From positions 1,178,001 through 1,242,000 of the forward strand of contig JANATG010000005.1 of assembly GCA_029449235.1 (NCBI GenBank): 64,000 bases of DNA. Direction: 5' to 3'. The notes under the pieces were generated by a model. It did not search any database, was not told where the DNA came from, and was given only the letters and a program-made list of their open reading frames with translations. The position numbers were made by a program, and so were the translations under genes. The first letter of the stretch is position 1; each line of letters opens with the position of its first letter. The stretch is from Linnemannia schmuckeri (Eukaryota > Mortierellomycota > Mortierellomycetes > Mortierellales > Mortierellaceae). Positions 49,735 to 60,648 of this stretch are shown here, piece after piece.

Positions 49735-50857
49735 CTAAGCAATCAAGGGGAACATGGCCTTGCGACCGCGGGGATAGTCAGAGAACTCCTTGCGGTAGCC
49801 CTTGTGCTTCTTAACGGCCCAGATGTACATCTGACCAACGGCAACGATAAAGAACAAGTGCGCGGACCACGACATCGTCAAGACACTGACGGCCAACCAG
49901 GACAAGGTCTCGAAAAAGTAGTTGGGGCATGAAACCCACTGGAAGCCGTAGCCACGAGGGATCTTGCGGATCTTTGTACCTGGAGGGCGGAGATTGCGAA
50001 GCGTGGCGTGGGTGTGATAGTTGGACAACTCTGCAAAGATGTAAAGGGCAATGCATCCGTAAACGAGAGCATCACTCCTTTCGGCCAGCTTAGCTCCCTC
50101 AGCGTTCCAGGGACCGTAGACCCAGTAGGCGAGGTTGAGGCCAGACAACAAGTGGTAATGGGCGCTGTTCTTGAAGACATTGCGGAAGGGCATAGTACCG
50201 TGAGAGAAGCGGTGAACAAAGACCGTCTCGTACTCACGCTTCAAGAAATGAAGCATGACCATCCAATAGGTGACGCTATTCAAATGTTGAAAGCCAACAA
50301 AGCACGCGTTAGATAATTCTTATGTCACCCTTCCATGTATCCTGTAAAGCGCCAACACCTGAAAAGTCGGCATACGTTTGCATCCAGCTGTGCTCAAAAG
50401 ACTCCCCGTAGAACAACTTGGGGAGGTAGTAGACCAAGGGGTGGATGACCAAGGGACCCCCGTATTCAATCAAGAAGACGGTGCGCCAGCTAATTTGTGG
50501 ACCTGAAAAGAATGGTACAGCGCGCGCGTGAGTGAGTATCGCGGAACAACTCTTGCATATCAGCTGCTGACAAATACTGAACAAAGGGCAAAAGGCGAAC
50601 TCGTCTCTTTACTTACCGAGATCCTTGAACGTAACAGAGTCGCCATCCTTGAGACCATAGTCAGAAAGAGTTTTGCCGGCCTCCAGAGCGGTCTTCTCAA
50701 CAGTCAGACGTTGGCGGTCAACGTACAGCTGAGGGTACTTTGTGGCAATAGCGTTCTGGACGTCTTCAACACGAACATCGGCAGGCGAGCCAGCAAGGTC
50801 GAGGGTGATGGGGAACTTGCGCGACTTTGCAGACCTTGGGGTGATGACAAGCTTCAT
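49735..50857 (-). CDS. TSC13: Very-long-chain enoyl-CoA reductase
   Basis: Exons are 50857-50617, 50502-50376 and 50275-49735, giving 302 residues, close to yeast Tsc13. The first 80 residues are the ubiquitin-like N-terminal domain seen in TECR. The membrane part has HFLKREYETVFVHRFSHGTM, NYHTHATLRNLRPPG and the steroid-reductase-like end GYGFQWVSCPNYFFETLSWL...YRKEFSDYPRGRKAMFP. It catalyses the last step of each ER fatty-acid elongation cycle, reducing trans-2-enoyl-CoA with NADPH, and so feeds sphingolipid synthesis. The gene converges on the SDR with 99 bases between stops and is divergent from THADA. Confidence 0.95.
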
Positions 50858-51085
50858 GGCGGTGGATGTCGAATGAAAAGAGAAAAGGAAGGAAAGGTAG
50901 TGTGCCCGTCTTTTTTGCACGCGCCTTTGTGCAAGTTTTTTGCTCGGTTGGTCTTTGAGTGGCTGATTTCTGGTCGTGTATGAGCAGTCACTTTTTTATA
51001 TTGCCCAACAAAGAAGAAAAAAAAAGTAAGAACAAGCTCAGCTCTCTTTTTTCTGTACTCAAGGACACTCATTGACCAAAGCACG
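50858..51085. promoter_or_regulatory. Bidirectional promoter of TSC13 and THADA, with AGCAGTCACTT
   Basis: The spacer is 228 bases. AGCAGTCACTT at 50983-50993 is identical to the motif in the TSR3/IMP4 promoter and is followed at once by TTTTATA, a TATA-like element. It lies 92 bases from the THADA ATG and 125 from the TSC13 ATG. Confidence 0.6.
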
Positions 51086-51434
51086 ATGGTGCTGCATCAG
51101 AAAACAAAGCAGGCCTTCCAGTCAAAGGACCTCTCCGTGGCCTACGCGAGCTGCTGGTCGAACTTCATCGAACCGTTCAAGGCCGATACCGGTGACCAGC
51201 CCCTGGTCGCTGCCTGGTTCCATTTTGTCAGCGAGTCCCGACAGGAGCAGGAAAAGTACGGTCGCACTACAGCCCAGCAACAGGCCGCTGCCTTCAAGAA
51301 TCTCGGTACGCAGATCAAATTGGATCTGGATGCTCCAGTTGCTCCTAGAAGGAACATAGCAACTCAACTGAATCCAATTTGATCCCATCACTTACTCGAT
51401 TGACCCTTGTGTTTTAATCGCTGATATCAACAAC

Positions 51435-51470
<36 letters not shown>

Positions 51471-54400
51471 AAATAGAGCAAGCCGCAAGGGCACAAAAGG
51501 ACCAGCATGGATCATATCTGGAGCAGCCTGATTTTCAGGTGGCGTTCTCTCGATTCATGGCGCTCTACTACTTTGCCTCCACCAAGCTGTCGTCCAGGAA
51601 GCAGATCTTTTCTCTCGTCCAATCCCTCCAGCCCCAACTGCAACCCGACGAGGCGGATCAGAACGGACCCATTGTCTCCGCAATGCGATCTGTCATCATG
51701 AATGACATCTTTTCCGTCGGAGGACAACCTAGCATCGAGATCGATATGGCATGGCACCAACGCGCTCTCACCCTCTATACCACTCTCGACTACGCCATGG
51801 GACGAGCTGCGATCCACGCAGATATGGACGTTATCCTTGAGCAACTCTCATTATTGCTTCATACCAGAGTCGAAACCACCAATGTTGATGTAAGTCGAGG
51901 ACGCCTGATCTCAGTTGTTACACGGATCATGTTCATTTGATACGAACTAGATTGAACTAATCTCACGCTCAATTAATTGCTATTCACAAAATAGGTGGGA
52001 CGGGACCACATCCCAAGCGCATACACGGAAGCCATGATGGACCTCGAGTTCATTCTCAAACTCATTCTCGCCATTATCTCTCGCCTCATCGTCAGCAACA
52101 GCAACCAACAGTCAGAGTCATCAACATCATCCACACACCGGTTCGAGATCTCTTCAGCACACACCCCACAGCCATACATTCTCCGGATCCTCAAGGACGC
52201 CATCACAGTGTCTTCCTCTCCAGTATACCACCGCGACGTGTCTTCAATCTCAGGGATGATCTTTGCCAACCTGGTCGATCTGACTTCGCCCAATGTCCAG
52301 GAAACAACCCGCAGGACAATTGGACTTGTCTTTGGCGCCAATGGGCAGGATCTTGCGTACCTTCCACAGATTCCACTAGTCATGGTCGAGATGGATTTCG
52401 GATGGAATACTTACCTAGGAGAGAAATGCGGTCCAGGAGAAGAGGATGCAGGAATGTATATGTTGGGCGTCGTTCGTGGACTGTTGACCAACATCCGTCA
52501 GGAAGCCCTGGTGATGCCTGTCGAGCACATTTCTCATTGGTATGCGCCCGCTGTCTTTGGCGACCTCAACAAGGACGGCCTAGTGCTGCACCAGGTTCTC
52601 TTCCACGCGATCGCTTATCTTTGTGCCACCTCCAAGGACATGTCGAGCAAGACGAGCGCCTTTGAGACGATGGGACACTGGCTTCAACAGACAAAGCTGC
52701 ACTTGAGTGAAAAATCGACAGCATCAACGGAGATGAAGCGAGCGCTAGCGAACTGCATCAACGAGCAGGCACAGGAAAAACTCGCAACCTATGTTCTCGA
52801 TTATTGGGAGGATCCTGTCGACACTGTCCAGCACAAGGTCAAGAACATTCTGGAGCTGCTTCTGGATATTGTCTACCTCAAGGCTCAGCTCAACAATGAG
52901 CATACCTCCCCAGCCTTTGTCACAGATCTCCTCCAGCGCATTCTTATGGCGGATGGTCACAGGAAGTCAAAGCACCCTATTCTGGCCATTTTAGTTGGGC
53001 GAGTCCCTATAGCAGAGGTTATTCATCTTCGACAGGATGCTCTCGCCCAAGCCATCCTCGCTTTGGAACAACTCGCCACTGCGCCCGGTGCAGCAGTTGC
53101 GATCAACGCTATGATCGAAAAGTCATGGAAGGAGTGTCTCGAACTAGACGCTAAAAACGCCAACGTCCTCGCAGTCGCAGCAAAGAAGTCGGATAAGGGC
53201 ACTGGTATAACGACGGATGACTTGGTCATGGATGCGACCGCCACACGCTCAGCACGCAAGGCGGCCATCCAACCCTGGGTCGACTTTTGGATGAAATCGA
53301 TAACCCAGGCTTTAACGACCGACAACGATTTGATCCGCAAGCACCTGGGACACTTTATCTTCTCGCCACTCTTCTCGACATGCCCCGAGGCATTCTGGAC
53401 TTTGCTGGAGGTTCTGAACGATACCACCAACGTCGCCTACCCAGGATACATTTCGAATGAGCAGTATCGTTTCAACGCCATTGTACTCTCGATCAAGATT
53501 GCTCGCTCGCTGGATTTGGTCGATGCCAGCAACTATGCCGATCTCTCGTCAACAACCACCACAGTCGACTCTGACAAGCCCAAAATCGATATCTCGGTTC
53601 TCCACTCGGCTATGCACCATGCTTCAGCAGATATCCGTATCGACGTCCTGGGTATCCTCTGTGAGTCACGAAAGTCGACTACACCCGTGGCCTCGATGGA
53701 ATACGAGTTGTTGAAGAAGTTCCTCCCTCTCAACCTCAATGCCGTTGTCCCTGATTTCCGCCAGAAGCTCTACTCTCACCTTGCAAAGTTCCTGTTCCGT
53801 GTCCGAGGCAATTGCTATGTCTTGGCGCGTGAGGTTGCTCGCCTTCACACCTCGGTCGGCAAGAAGAATCTGAGCGAGGCAGACGCAAAAGCGATGATTC
53901 AGGAGCGTGAGGCCAAGGTTGCCGAGACAAAGGCGTTTCTGGAGTGGCTTCTGGATCACATCTTTTCTTCGATCTACCCTGGATCCTCCTTCCAGCGTGT
54001 CTCGACGAGTTTGCGTTTGCTGGGAGTCATGGTCAAGACTTTTGGAATCAAGACCACCCCCTTGCCCCCTGGCTCAAAACCTAATGAGATCTCCCGCTTC
54101 CCCTTCCAGCTCCCAATTGCTAGCAAGGAGCACACCAAGATCCTTTTGGGTTGCCTTTTGAACCCCTTTGATCACTGCCGTGAGCAAGCCTTGGAGATCC
54201 TGATGAACTTTGACGCGCCTTTTGAAGGCTATAGCTCCAAGGAGTCTGTTGACGGATTGGTCCGTTGGGGTTTGGACTGGCTCAAGAGTACCAGAGCTGG
54301 CGAGAGTGATTCTGGTGGATTGATTCTCAAGATCATTTTTGTCAAGTACGCCATTGAGCTCGGATGGGACATTAATCTGCCGTACGATGGTTCTGAGGAA

Positions 54401-57400
54401 CTCAAGGACATTAAGTTTGCTGCCTACACCGGAAACTCCGCAGGTATGAAACTTGAATCTTCTATTCGCCCTTTTTCACTCTATACCTACTATTTGTTCT
54501 AACATTTTCTTTTGTGCCGCTATAGTTGATTTCACGATCCGTTTGCAGAACTTGCTTCGCGTTCAACTGGAGAAGGCTCGTCAGAACCAACTGGACGCGG
54601 CGTACCATCACCCGGTTCACGGAACCCTAATCGGTCTTCGCTACCTCTTCTCGTCAATCGACTATGCCTCACCGCTTGTCACCAACCACCGTCCCCTCTG
54701 GCAAGCTGTTCATGCGGACATGATGGATCTTGTCGAGAGCGTCTGCGGTGTCGTCATGGGCGTTCTTTCAAACCCTTCGCCCGAGGGCAACATCCCAGCC
54801 ACATTCACCGAGATGGAAGAATCGATTGATGCTGTTATCAGCTCTTCAGGAGGAGACGAATTTGAGCAGAGCGGTGGCCCCAACCACCAAGTCATCTTGA
54901 GTTATTGCTGGCGTGCTATTAAGGAGTCGTCTTCACTGATGGAATTGGTCCTTTCCAAGGCGACCCTTGGCAGCAGCACTCTCAAGACTGACGGCATTCT
55001 TGAACCCAATACTCTCGACCGCGCTGGAAGTTTGTTCAGACGATTGTTGACGACCATCCGCCATCCTGGAGCCTTCTCGTCCGTCTTCCCAGCCTACATT
55101 TCGCTCTGCACAAGACTGCTCAACTCGGAGGACCCGACATTGGCCACTCTTCCAAGGGCTTGGCTTGAGGAGAATCTCGACTCCATTCTCAGCGACTCTA
55201 TTTCTGTCACCCGTCGATCTGCCGGATTGCCTCTTTGCATCTTGGCTATCGTCAACGCCGAGTTGTCCGACAATCGCCGCACACTGCTTCCCATGGTGAT
55301 GCGTCGTGCTATGGCGATCGCTGAGAAGCCCGTCAGCCCTGATGCCGACCATCAAGTCGACTTGCCTCAGATTCATGCTATGAACGTTTTACGTCGGCTT
55401 TTCATGGATTCAAAGCTTAGCACGTCGGTTCTCCCCTACGTCGGCCAAGGACTCGAGCTCTCTATCCGCGCCTTCTCGTCGCCATCCTGGGCTGTCCGTA
55501 ACTGCGGTGTCATGTTGTTCTCGACCTTGTTGCACCGTGTCTTTGGAGCCAAGAGAGTCCGCGATGAGCATTTGGCGATTAATGGTATTACCAGTCGCGA
55601 ACTCTTTGCTCGTCTGGAGGGACTGTGCGGTTTCCTGCAGGGCCAACTCGAGGTGGCTGTCAAGCAGCTTTTGGATGCCGAATCAGCTCAAGATCGTGTT
55701 CATCCTGGCCTTTACCCCGTCCTGACTCTCTTATCTCGCCTACAGCCCAGTCTTCATGCCGACCCCGCCGATGCTGTCGATGGCGGCATGTCTGCCTTTG
55801 TTACCCTTGTCCGTCGATGTGCTGCAAGCGCCATTTGGAAAACCCGCGAAATGGCGGCCCGTGCATTGATCCCTCTGATTGCGTCGCGTGATTTGATGGA
55901 TTGGATCGTTGATATCTTGCAGGGCTGCGTCAAGGACAAAATTTCTCAGAACGAGGTCCACGGCCTTTTGGTCCAGGTTCAGTTCCTGTTGCGTGGCCAC
56001 CTTCTGGGGGAGGGCGTTGCAGATCGTGTGGTTCGAAAGTCGTTTGTTACGCGTTTCGCTGACGTCTTTGGGCCCGTGACGGAGCGTGTTCTCAAGACTG
56101 GATGCCAGCTGAACCGGTGGATGGTGCTCTCGGTCTATGCCGAGTTTGTGCTCGGAGAAGCTTGGATGGGTCGCGACTCTGTGCAGGAGGAAGAAGACGC
56201 AGAGTTGGAGATGGAGAGTGAAGGGGAAGAGATGAAGCGTCTGAGCACTATTCACTTCAAGAGCATTCGTGATTTCATTATCGACTATGCGGTGGTTGGT
56301 CTCTCGGAGGAGAAGACTTATCGCCAGCATATCGGAGGCCATCTTGTCCATCGTCTTATGGCCAGAACGGTCATTTCAGCAACTGTCCTTGGTGTGAACA
56401 CAGCCATGACCAGGGACCAGATCACGGGCATGATGACATCCCTGTTGAACAACGCCGACTATGAAGTCCGACTGGAGACTCTGGAGACTCTGCAGATGTG
56501 GCTCGAGTCAAACCGGGAGGGTGTTCAGACCCACTTGGACGCGTCTATTATCCACAACACACTCATCAACACACTGTTCAGGGGGGAAGAGAATCTGGAG
56601 TGCCTTCGTCTCGAGATTGCGTTAATGTCCAAGTTTGGAGGAAACAAGCCCTTCCCCGATGGATCGCACATTGACATTGTCGAGTTCTGGAACAGTCTCT
56701 GCACACATATTGATGATGAAACCATGGGTGGTGTTGCTGTTGTTGAGGCCATCCTGCCTGCCACCGGCAACGTGTTTGCTCAAGTAAGGATTTTTTTTCT
56801 GGTTGGATGCTATTTTATTGTTGTGAGGTCAATGCTCTAAGCATTCTCTGTTGTTTTATTTTGATAGATCTGGAGTGATCCCGAGGTCGAGGAATCTCTA
56901 CGCATCGACTGCTTGAACCGCTGGTCAACCTTCATTCACAAATACGCCAATGAATACCAGGTACGCCTCATTTCATTTCAAGTTTTTCAAGTGTGAAAAT
57001 ACGTTGAGACTACGCACACACTTAGCCCCGAAACGCGTCTTATTCTTCAATAGACCCTGCAACTCCGAGAGGCAGCACTGGAATCCATCTCCTTCTTCAC
57101 AAACCAGCTCATGGACCCGCACCAATCACAGCCATCCTCCAACAAGACACCAGCGTACCTTCGACTTTTGGAAACCTTGACTTGGTTGCTTCAGGACGAT
57201 GAGGCAGAAGTTCGTGAAGAAGCCACGCTGATTGTCTCACGTGGAATCCAGCTTCCGTATGCTGTCTCGTCCGAAAAGGCGTTGACGCTTGTCTACGACC
57301 ATCAGGTCCAGTTGTTTGCAGGACTGAATGCAAACGAGGAGCAGATTCAATTATTGATCGGATCGCTTGTTTTTGGATTATTGGGGACTGAAGATCCAGG

Positions 57401-57988
57401 CAAGTCTCTACCGTTTTCGCCCCCCTTTTTTTCGTTCGTCTTATTTCTGATTATGTATGATGACACTAGTCCTAATCCTTCTCTCAATCCATTTCTTATC
57501 TGATAGCCCGCATTGTATCGGAATCGCTGCAGCCAAGCAAGACCCTTTTTGACAAGGAATCGCCCAACCTGTACCGTGAACCCCTCATCTCAATGCAATT
57601 GACCCAACGTGCCCTCGAGCAGATTCAGAACCGACCCAACCTCCCAGCATCTGCCCTGGCTGCTCTTCAAGCATACCAACAAGAATCAATCCACCAAGTG
57701 GCTAGAATCCAAAAGGCCGTCGAGGAATGGACTCATATGATTGAAGAAGGACAAGCAGGAGCAACAGCAGCAGGAAAAAAGGATCGGTCGCCTTGGGGGA
57801 TCAGTGGCCGGAAACCGATCTTTGAGGTCCTTTGGCGTCTTGCCAGTGGGAGTAGTCTTTTAAGACCTGGAGAGGAAGGAAAGGGTTCATACTCGTCGGA
57901 GTTTCTTCATGACGCGTCCAAAGTCCATCCGGTGGTTATTGAGGCCAGTCAAAAGAGCGATGAAGCGCGTTTGTTCTTGATCGAGTAA
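51086..57988 (+). CDS. TRM732: THADA/Trm732, tRNA Nm32 methylation cofactor (DUF2428)
   Basis: Seven exons: 51086-51305, 51477-51889, 51995-54443, 54526-56783, 56868-56960, 57054-57399 and 57507-57988, giving 2086 residues. The protein is helical throughout with HEAT-like repeats. Diagnostic DUF2428 blocks are VTRRSAGLPLCILAIVNAE near 1257 and SPSWAVRNCGVMLFSTLLHR with VFGAKRVRDEH near 1345; MYMLGVVRGLL and YWEDPVDTVQHKVKNIL also fit. In yeast Trm732 partners the methyltransferase Trm7 for 2'-O-methylation of tRNA residue 32. Animal THADA is linked to energy storage and calcium handling. Intron 1 holds an A29 run, and intron 6 has a GC donor (CCAG|GCAAGT) with a conserved frame. The stop lies 104 bases from that of the convergent GDSL-like gene. 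Confidence 0.93.
51435..51463. repeat. A29 homopolymer in THADA intron 1
   Basis: An uninterrupted run of 29 A lies inside the 171 bp intron 51306-51476, just before the acceptor AAATAG. Confidence 0.95.
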
Positions 57989-58092
57989 GAGCACAGAATC
58001 AAGTTCACCATAGATAATAAGCACAGATAAATAATAGTTATTTCTTTAAATTTTATTTCAAACCTTCACTGTATTCAGTAGTATTTGATTTT

Positions 58093-59631
58093 TCAGTGTC
58101 TACTAACACAAGGACGCTTGAGCGCGTATTCGTTGGGACTCGACGACTCGGTGTAACCCGGGTAGACACTCGGCCAGCACTTTGGATGGAGATGCGGATA
58201 ATGATGCGCGACCGTGTTCAACACTCCTTTGTACAAGACCTCATTTCCAAGCCGTTTCAAATGCAGACCATCCATCAAGAAATCCGACAACCGATTAGAC
58301 TCGTGGAGATCGCAAGTTCTCTGGATCTGACAATCGATATCGGACCAAAGATCGACCACGGGAACATGAAGCTCTTCTCCAACCTCAACACAGGCATGCG
58401 CATATTGTTGTGTCACATTGTTGGACCGGTCCAGTGGCAAATTGATAGCTGCAAGGGATGCGGCCCACATCTCGGTGTCGACAGGAGCAGGCGTGACCAG
58501 GATGATTTGAGTATCGGGCGAGTAGTTGGGTGAGTCGGGGAAACGGATGGTTTTGATGAGGGTGCGGAGATTCTCCTTGTAAGCCGACAGGGAGACGTGA
58601 TGACGCGTGTTGGGGAACGATGCGTCGTCGGTGCCTAGAGCAATGACCACCAGTTTGATGGCTCCTGGCGTGTCTACAGAAGCTCCGTTGTTGCCTCCAA
58701 GGACAACAGAAGGGGACTCTTGGTGGAGGATTTCTGGAAAGATCGACTTGACCCAGTGAGTGTTGTATTCTATGCATGTTGGATATATCGATGATTTTTT
58801 TTTGTGCAAGGGGGTGAGTTTTACTTTTTTCTTAAATATTTCTTCGTAAACCCATGCCAAGTTAGCCGAAAAAAGCACAACCAATTTCGGAACTGTACCT
58901 GGAAATCCTCGAAGAACAACGTCAGCGCGCCCCGCCCATTCGTCCGCTAAGAAACCAAGCCAGCCATGAGTCGCATGTGTGTACCCGTACTTTGAAATCG
59001 AATCCGCCAACACAACAATCTTTCCAAACAGCACGCAGTCGTTGCCTCCTACTCCTCCTCCTTGACTACCACTACCATTCCTCTGACGTTGCAGTTCCAA
59101 GAGCTGTTCAGGCGAGGGGCAAATCGGTTCCAAGATCGATCGAGGCTCGCTACCATCGATGGGTCCATGATGATCCATCGCCATCGATGCCAGAAACTCG
59201 CGGTCAGGCCCGACTTGTGGGGATTCAAGTAGTCCAACCACAATCTTAAAATAAAAGAAGGTTATTGTGACAACGAGCGATACGAATGCGATGGCGGAAT
59301 TGACAGTGTAAGTGTTGATATAAGACGGTGTGAAGGGCGCGTCTCGGGGTAACCGTCCTGTGCCTTCATACAGCTGTCCGTTATAATAGACCTTTCCCTC
59401 GTAGATTGGTCTCTCGTCCTGCTGTGTTGATGCTGAGATGGTTTCGTCAATTGCTGAAGCGGAGGGAGTAGTGGCTCCTCGCGTTGTTGAAGTTGCCGTC
59501 GAGGCTCCAGTTTCTTCATTCCCTGCTGATGCTGTTGTTATTGTCGAAGAAGGTATAGCAGAAATAGCGTCGCTATTGCCCGTCCGTCGACGCAGTGTAA
59601 TGTCTGGCGTCGATGTGTTGGTCGTCACCAT
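58093..59631 (-). CDS. Membrane-anchored SGNH/GDSL-like protein (isoamyl-acetate esterase relative)
   Basis: Exons are 59631-58899 and 58769-58093, giving 469 residues. The 129 bp intron is in frame and free of stops, but removing it restores RGFP-EYNTHW, matching RGFSGYNTRW of IAH1-type esterases. Residues 1-105 are Ser/Thr-rich. One transmembrane helix spans about 109-135 (SAIAFVSLVVTITFFYF), so the C-terminal domain is probably luminal or outside. The SGNH domain starts at about 200. Block I reads ADS (Ser211) instead of GDS, and block III reads GTDD (290-293) instead of GxND. Block V DGLH is intact (Asp411, His414). Asp in place of the oxyanion Asn may weaken or alter catalysis. Substrate and activity are unknown. 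Confidence 0.8.
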   Translation of the reverse strand: MVTTNTSTPDITLRRRTGNSDAISAIPSSTITTASAGNEETGASTATSTTRGATTPSASAIDETISASTQQDERPIYEGKVYYNGQLYEGTGRLPRDAPFTPSYINTYTVNSAIAFVSLVVTITFFYFKIVVGLLESPQVGPDREFLASMAMDHHGPIDGSEPRSILEPICPSPEQLLELQRQRNGSGSQGGGVGGNDCVLFGKIVVLADSISKYGYTHATHGWLGFLADEWAGRADVVLRGFPGTVPKLVVLFSANLAWVYEEIFKKKVKLTPLHKKKSSIYPTCIEYNTHWVKSIFPEILHQESPSVVLGGNNGASVDTPGAIKLVVIALGTDDASFPNTRHHVSLSAYKENLRTLIKTIRFPDSPNYSPDTQIILVTPAPVDTEMWAASLAAINLPLDRSNNVTQQYAHACVEVGEELHVPVVDLWSDIDCQIQRTCDLHESNRLSDFLMDGLHLKRLGNEVLYKGVLNTVAHHYPHLHPKCWPSVYPGYTESSSPNEYALKRPCVSRH

Positions 59632-59754
59632 TGAGAAGAAAGTAAAGGTAAGAGCTGAAAAGTTAAGTAAGTTTTTTTTTGATACTAAAGAAAGTAAGAG
59701 TCGTTTCTCGTTTTTAACACAAAAAAAAAGGGCCTAAAAAAACGGAAGTATTAG

Positions 59755-59762
59755 TCACGTGA
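59755..59762. promoter_or_regulatory. TCACGTGA palindrome upstream of the GDSL-like gene
   Basis: An 8 bp palindrome with a CACGTG E-box core lies 124 bases upstream of the minus-strand start. Such sites bind Cbf1/bHLH factors in fungi. A second CACGTG lies near 59902. Confidence 0.5.
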
Positions 59763-60123
59763 TAAGAATTACTTTCTATTAACCTTCTGTATTTTGCTCT
59801 TTATTTATGTAACTGAAATAGGTCGACTATCAACAAGCTTCTATGTTCAAAGTCGCTGGCTTAGGGGTGGGTGAGCACCACTTGGACATGACCCAACGAC
59901 CCACGTGATGAGCTCAGGGATGCTGCCTGGTCTGCATCGTCTAACTGCGGATACACAGCACCAGGGATCTTCCTAACAACCGTAGGTGTCCAGACGCCAC
60001 CTGCCAGGACCTGGGTGAGGGGATGCAGGGAACTAGGCGTCTGGGAACCGGAGGCAAAGTACAGCAAGTGGAAGATACCTTGCTGTTTGCTCCACTCCAG
60101 GCAAACTGATATAAGGTCAAGGG

Positions 60124-60260
60124 CACTCTGGTCTTTTTTTTTTTTTTTTTTTTCGTACGCAATTTTATTTCTCCAGTGAAAAGCCCAAGAAAGGCATTCG
60201 ATAGTGAAAGGAGCTACATACCAAACTCTTCCAAGAGCCAGTCCGGTCTTCACCCTGGTC
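60124..60260 (-). mobile_element. Possible short retroposed 3' end with AATAAA and poly(A)
   Basis: Read on the minus strand, AATAAA (60169-60164) is followed after 10 bases by A20 (60153-60134). The 10 bases beyond the tail (CACTCTGGTC on +, 60124-60133) recur with one mismatch at 60251-60260 (CACCCTGGTC). This would frame an insert of about 117 bp. The duplication is short and imperfect, so this is tentative. Confidence 0.4.
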
Positions 60261-60435
60261 TACGTCACCGCCTTTCTTGATCGCTGTTACTATTCTAGTT
60301 GGTGGCGCCAGAAGATAATACACTAGCTTATAATAGAGTAACACCTTCAGCTATGAAATAGTACTGGCCTAGAAGTATGGAAATGCTTCTTGGGGGTGAT
60401 CCAGTACTGTAACAACAAGTGAAGCGAGAGCAAGG

Positions 60436-60548
60436 CTAAGTAGTTCCGATAGTAAAAGGGGTTTTATATCAGTAAATGAGAATAGGACTATGTAAGTAAA
60501 CTAGGGTAGAAAAGGGTTGGTACCTAAGTAGTTCCGATAGTAAAAGGG
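60436..60548. repeat. Two identical 25-bp direct repeats 88 bp apart
   Basis: The copies lie at 60436-60460 and 60524-60548, beginning CTAAGTAGTTCCGATAG and ending AAAAGGG. Just after the second copy, GGAACTACT is inverted relative to AGTAGTTCC. The surrounding 400 bases have no ORF and look unlike the flanking genes in composition. Confidence 0.9.
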
Positions 60549-60648
60549 AAGGAACTACTAAGGTCCAGGGGAAAGACTAATTTAAAGGAGGGTAGTTAAG
60601 GGTAGAGTATTAAGGACGGCGAGGGGGGTTCGTAGGGACAGTAATGGG

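Noticed and set aside
58770..58898. Reading the GDSL-like gene as a single uninterrupted ORF
   Set aside because: Canonical splice ends and restoration of the conserved RGF-x-x-YNTHW junction favour an intron.
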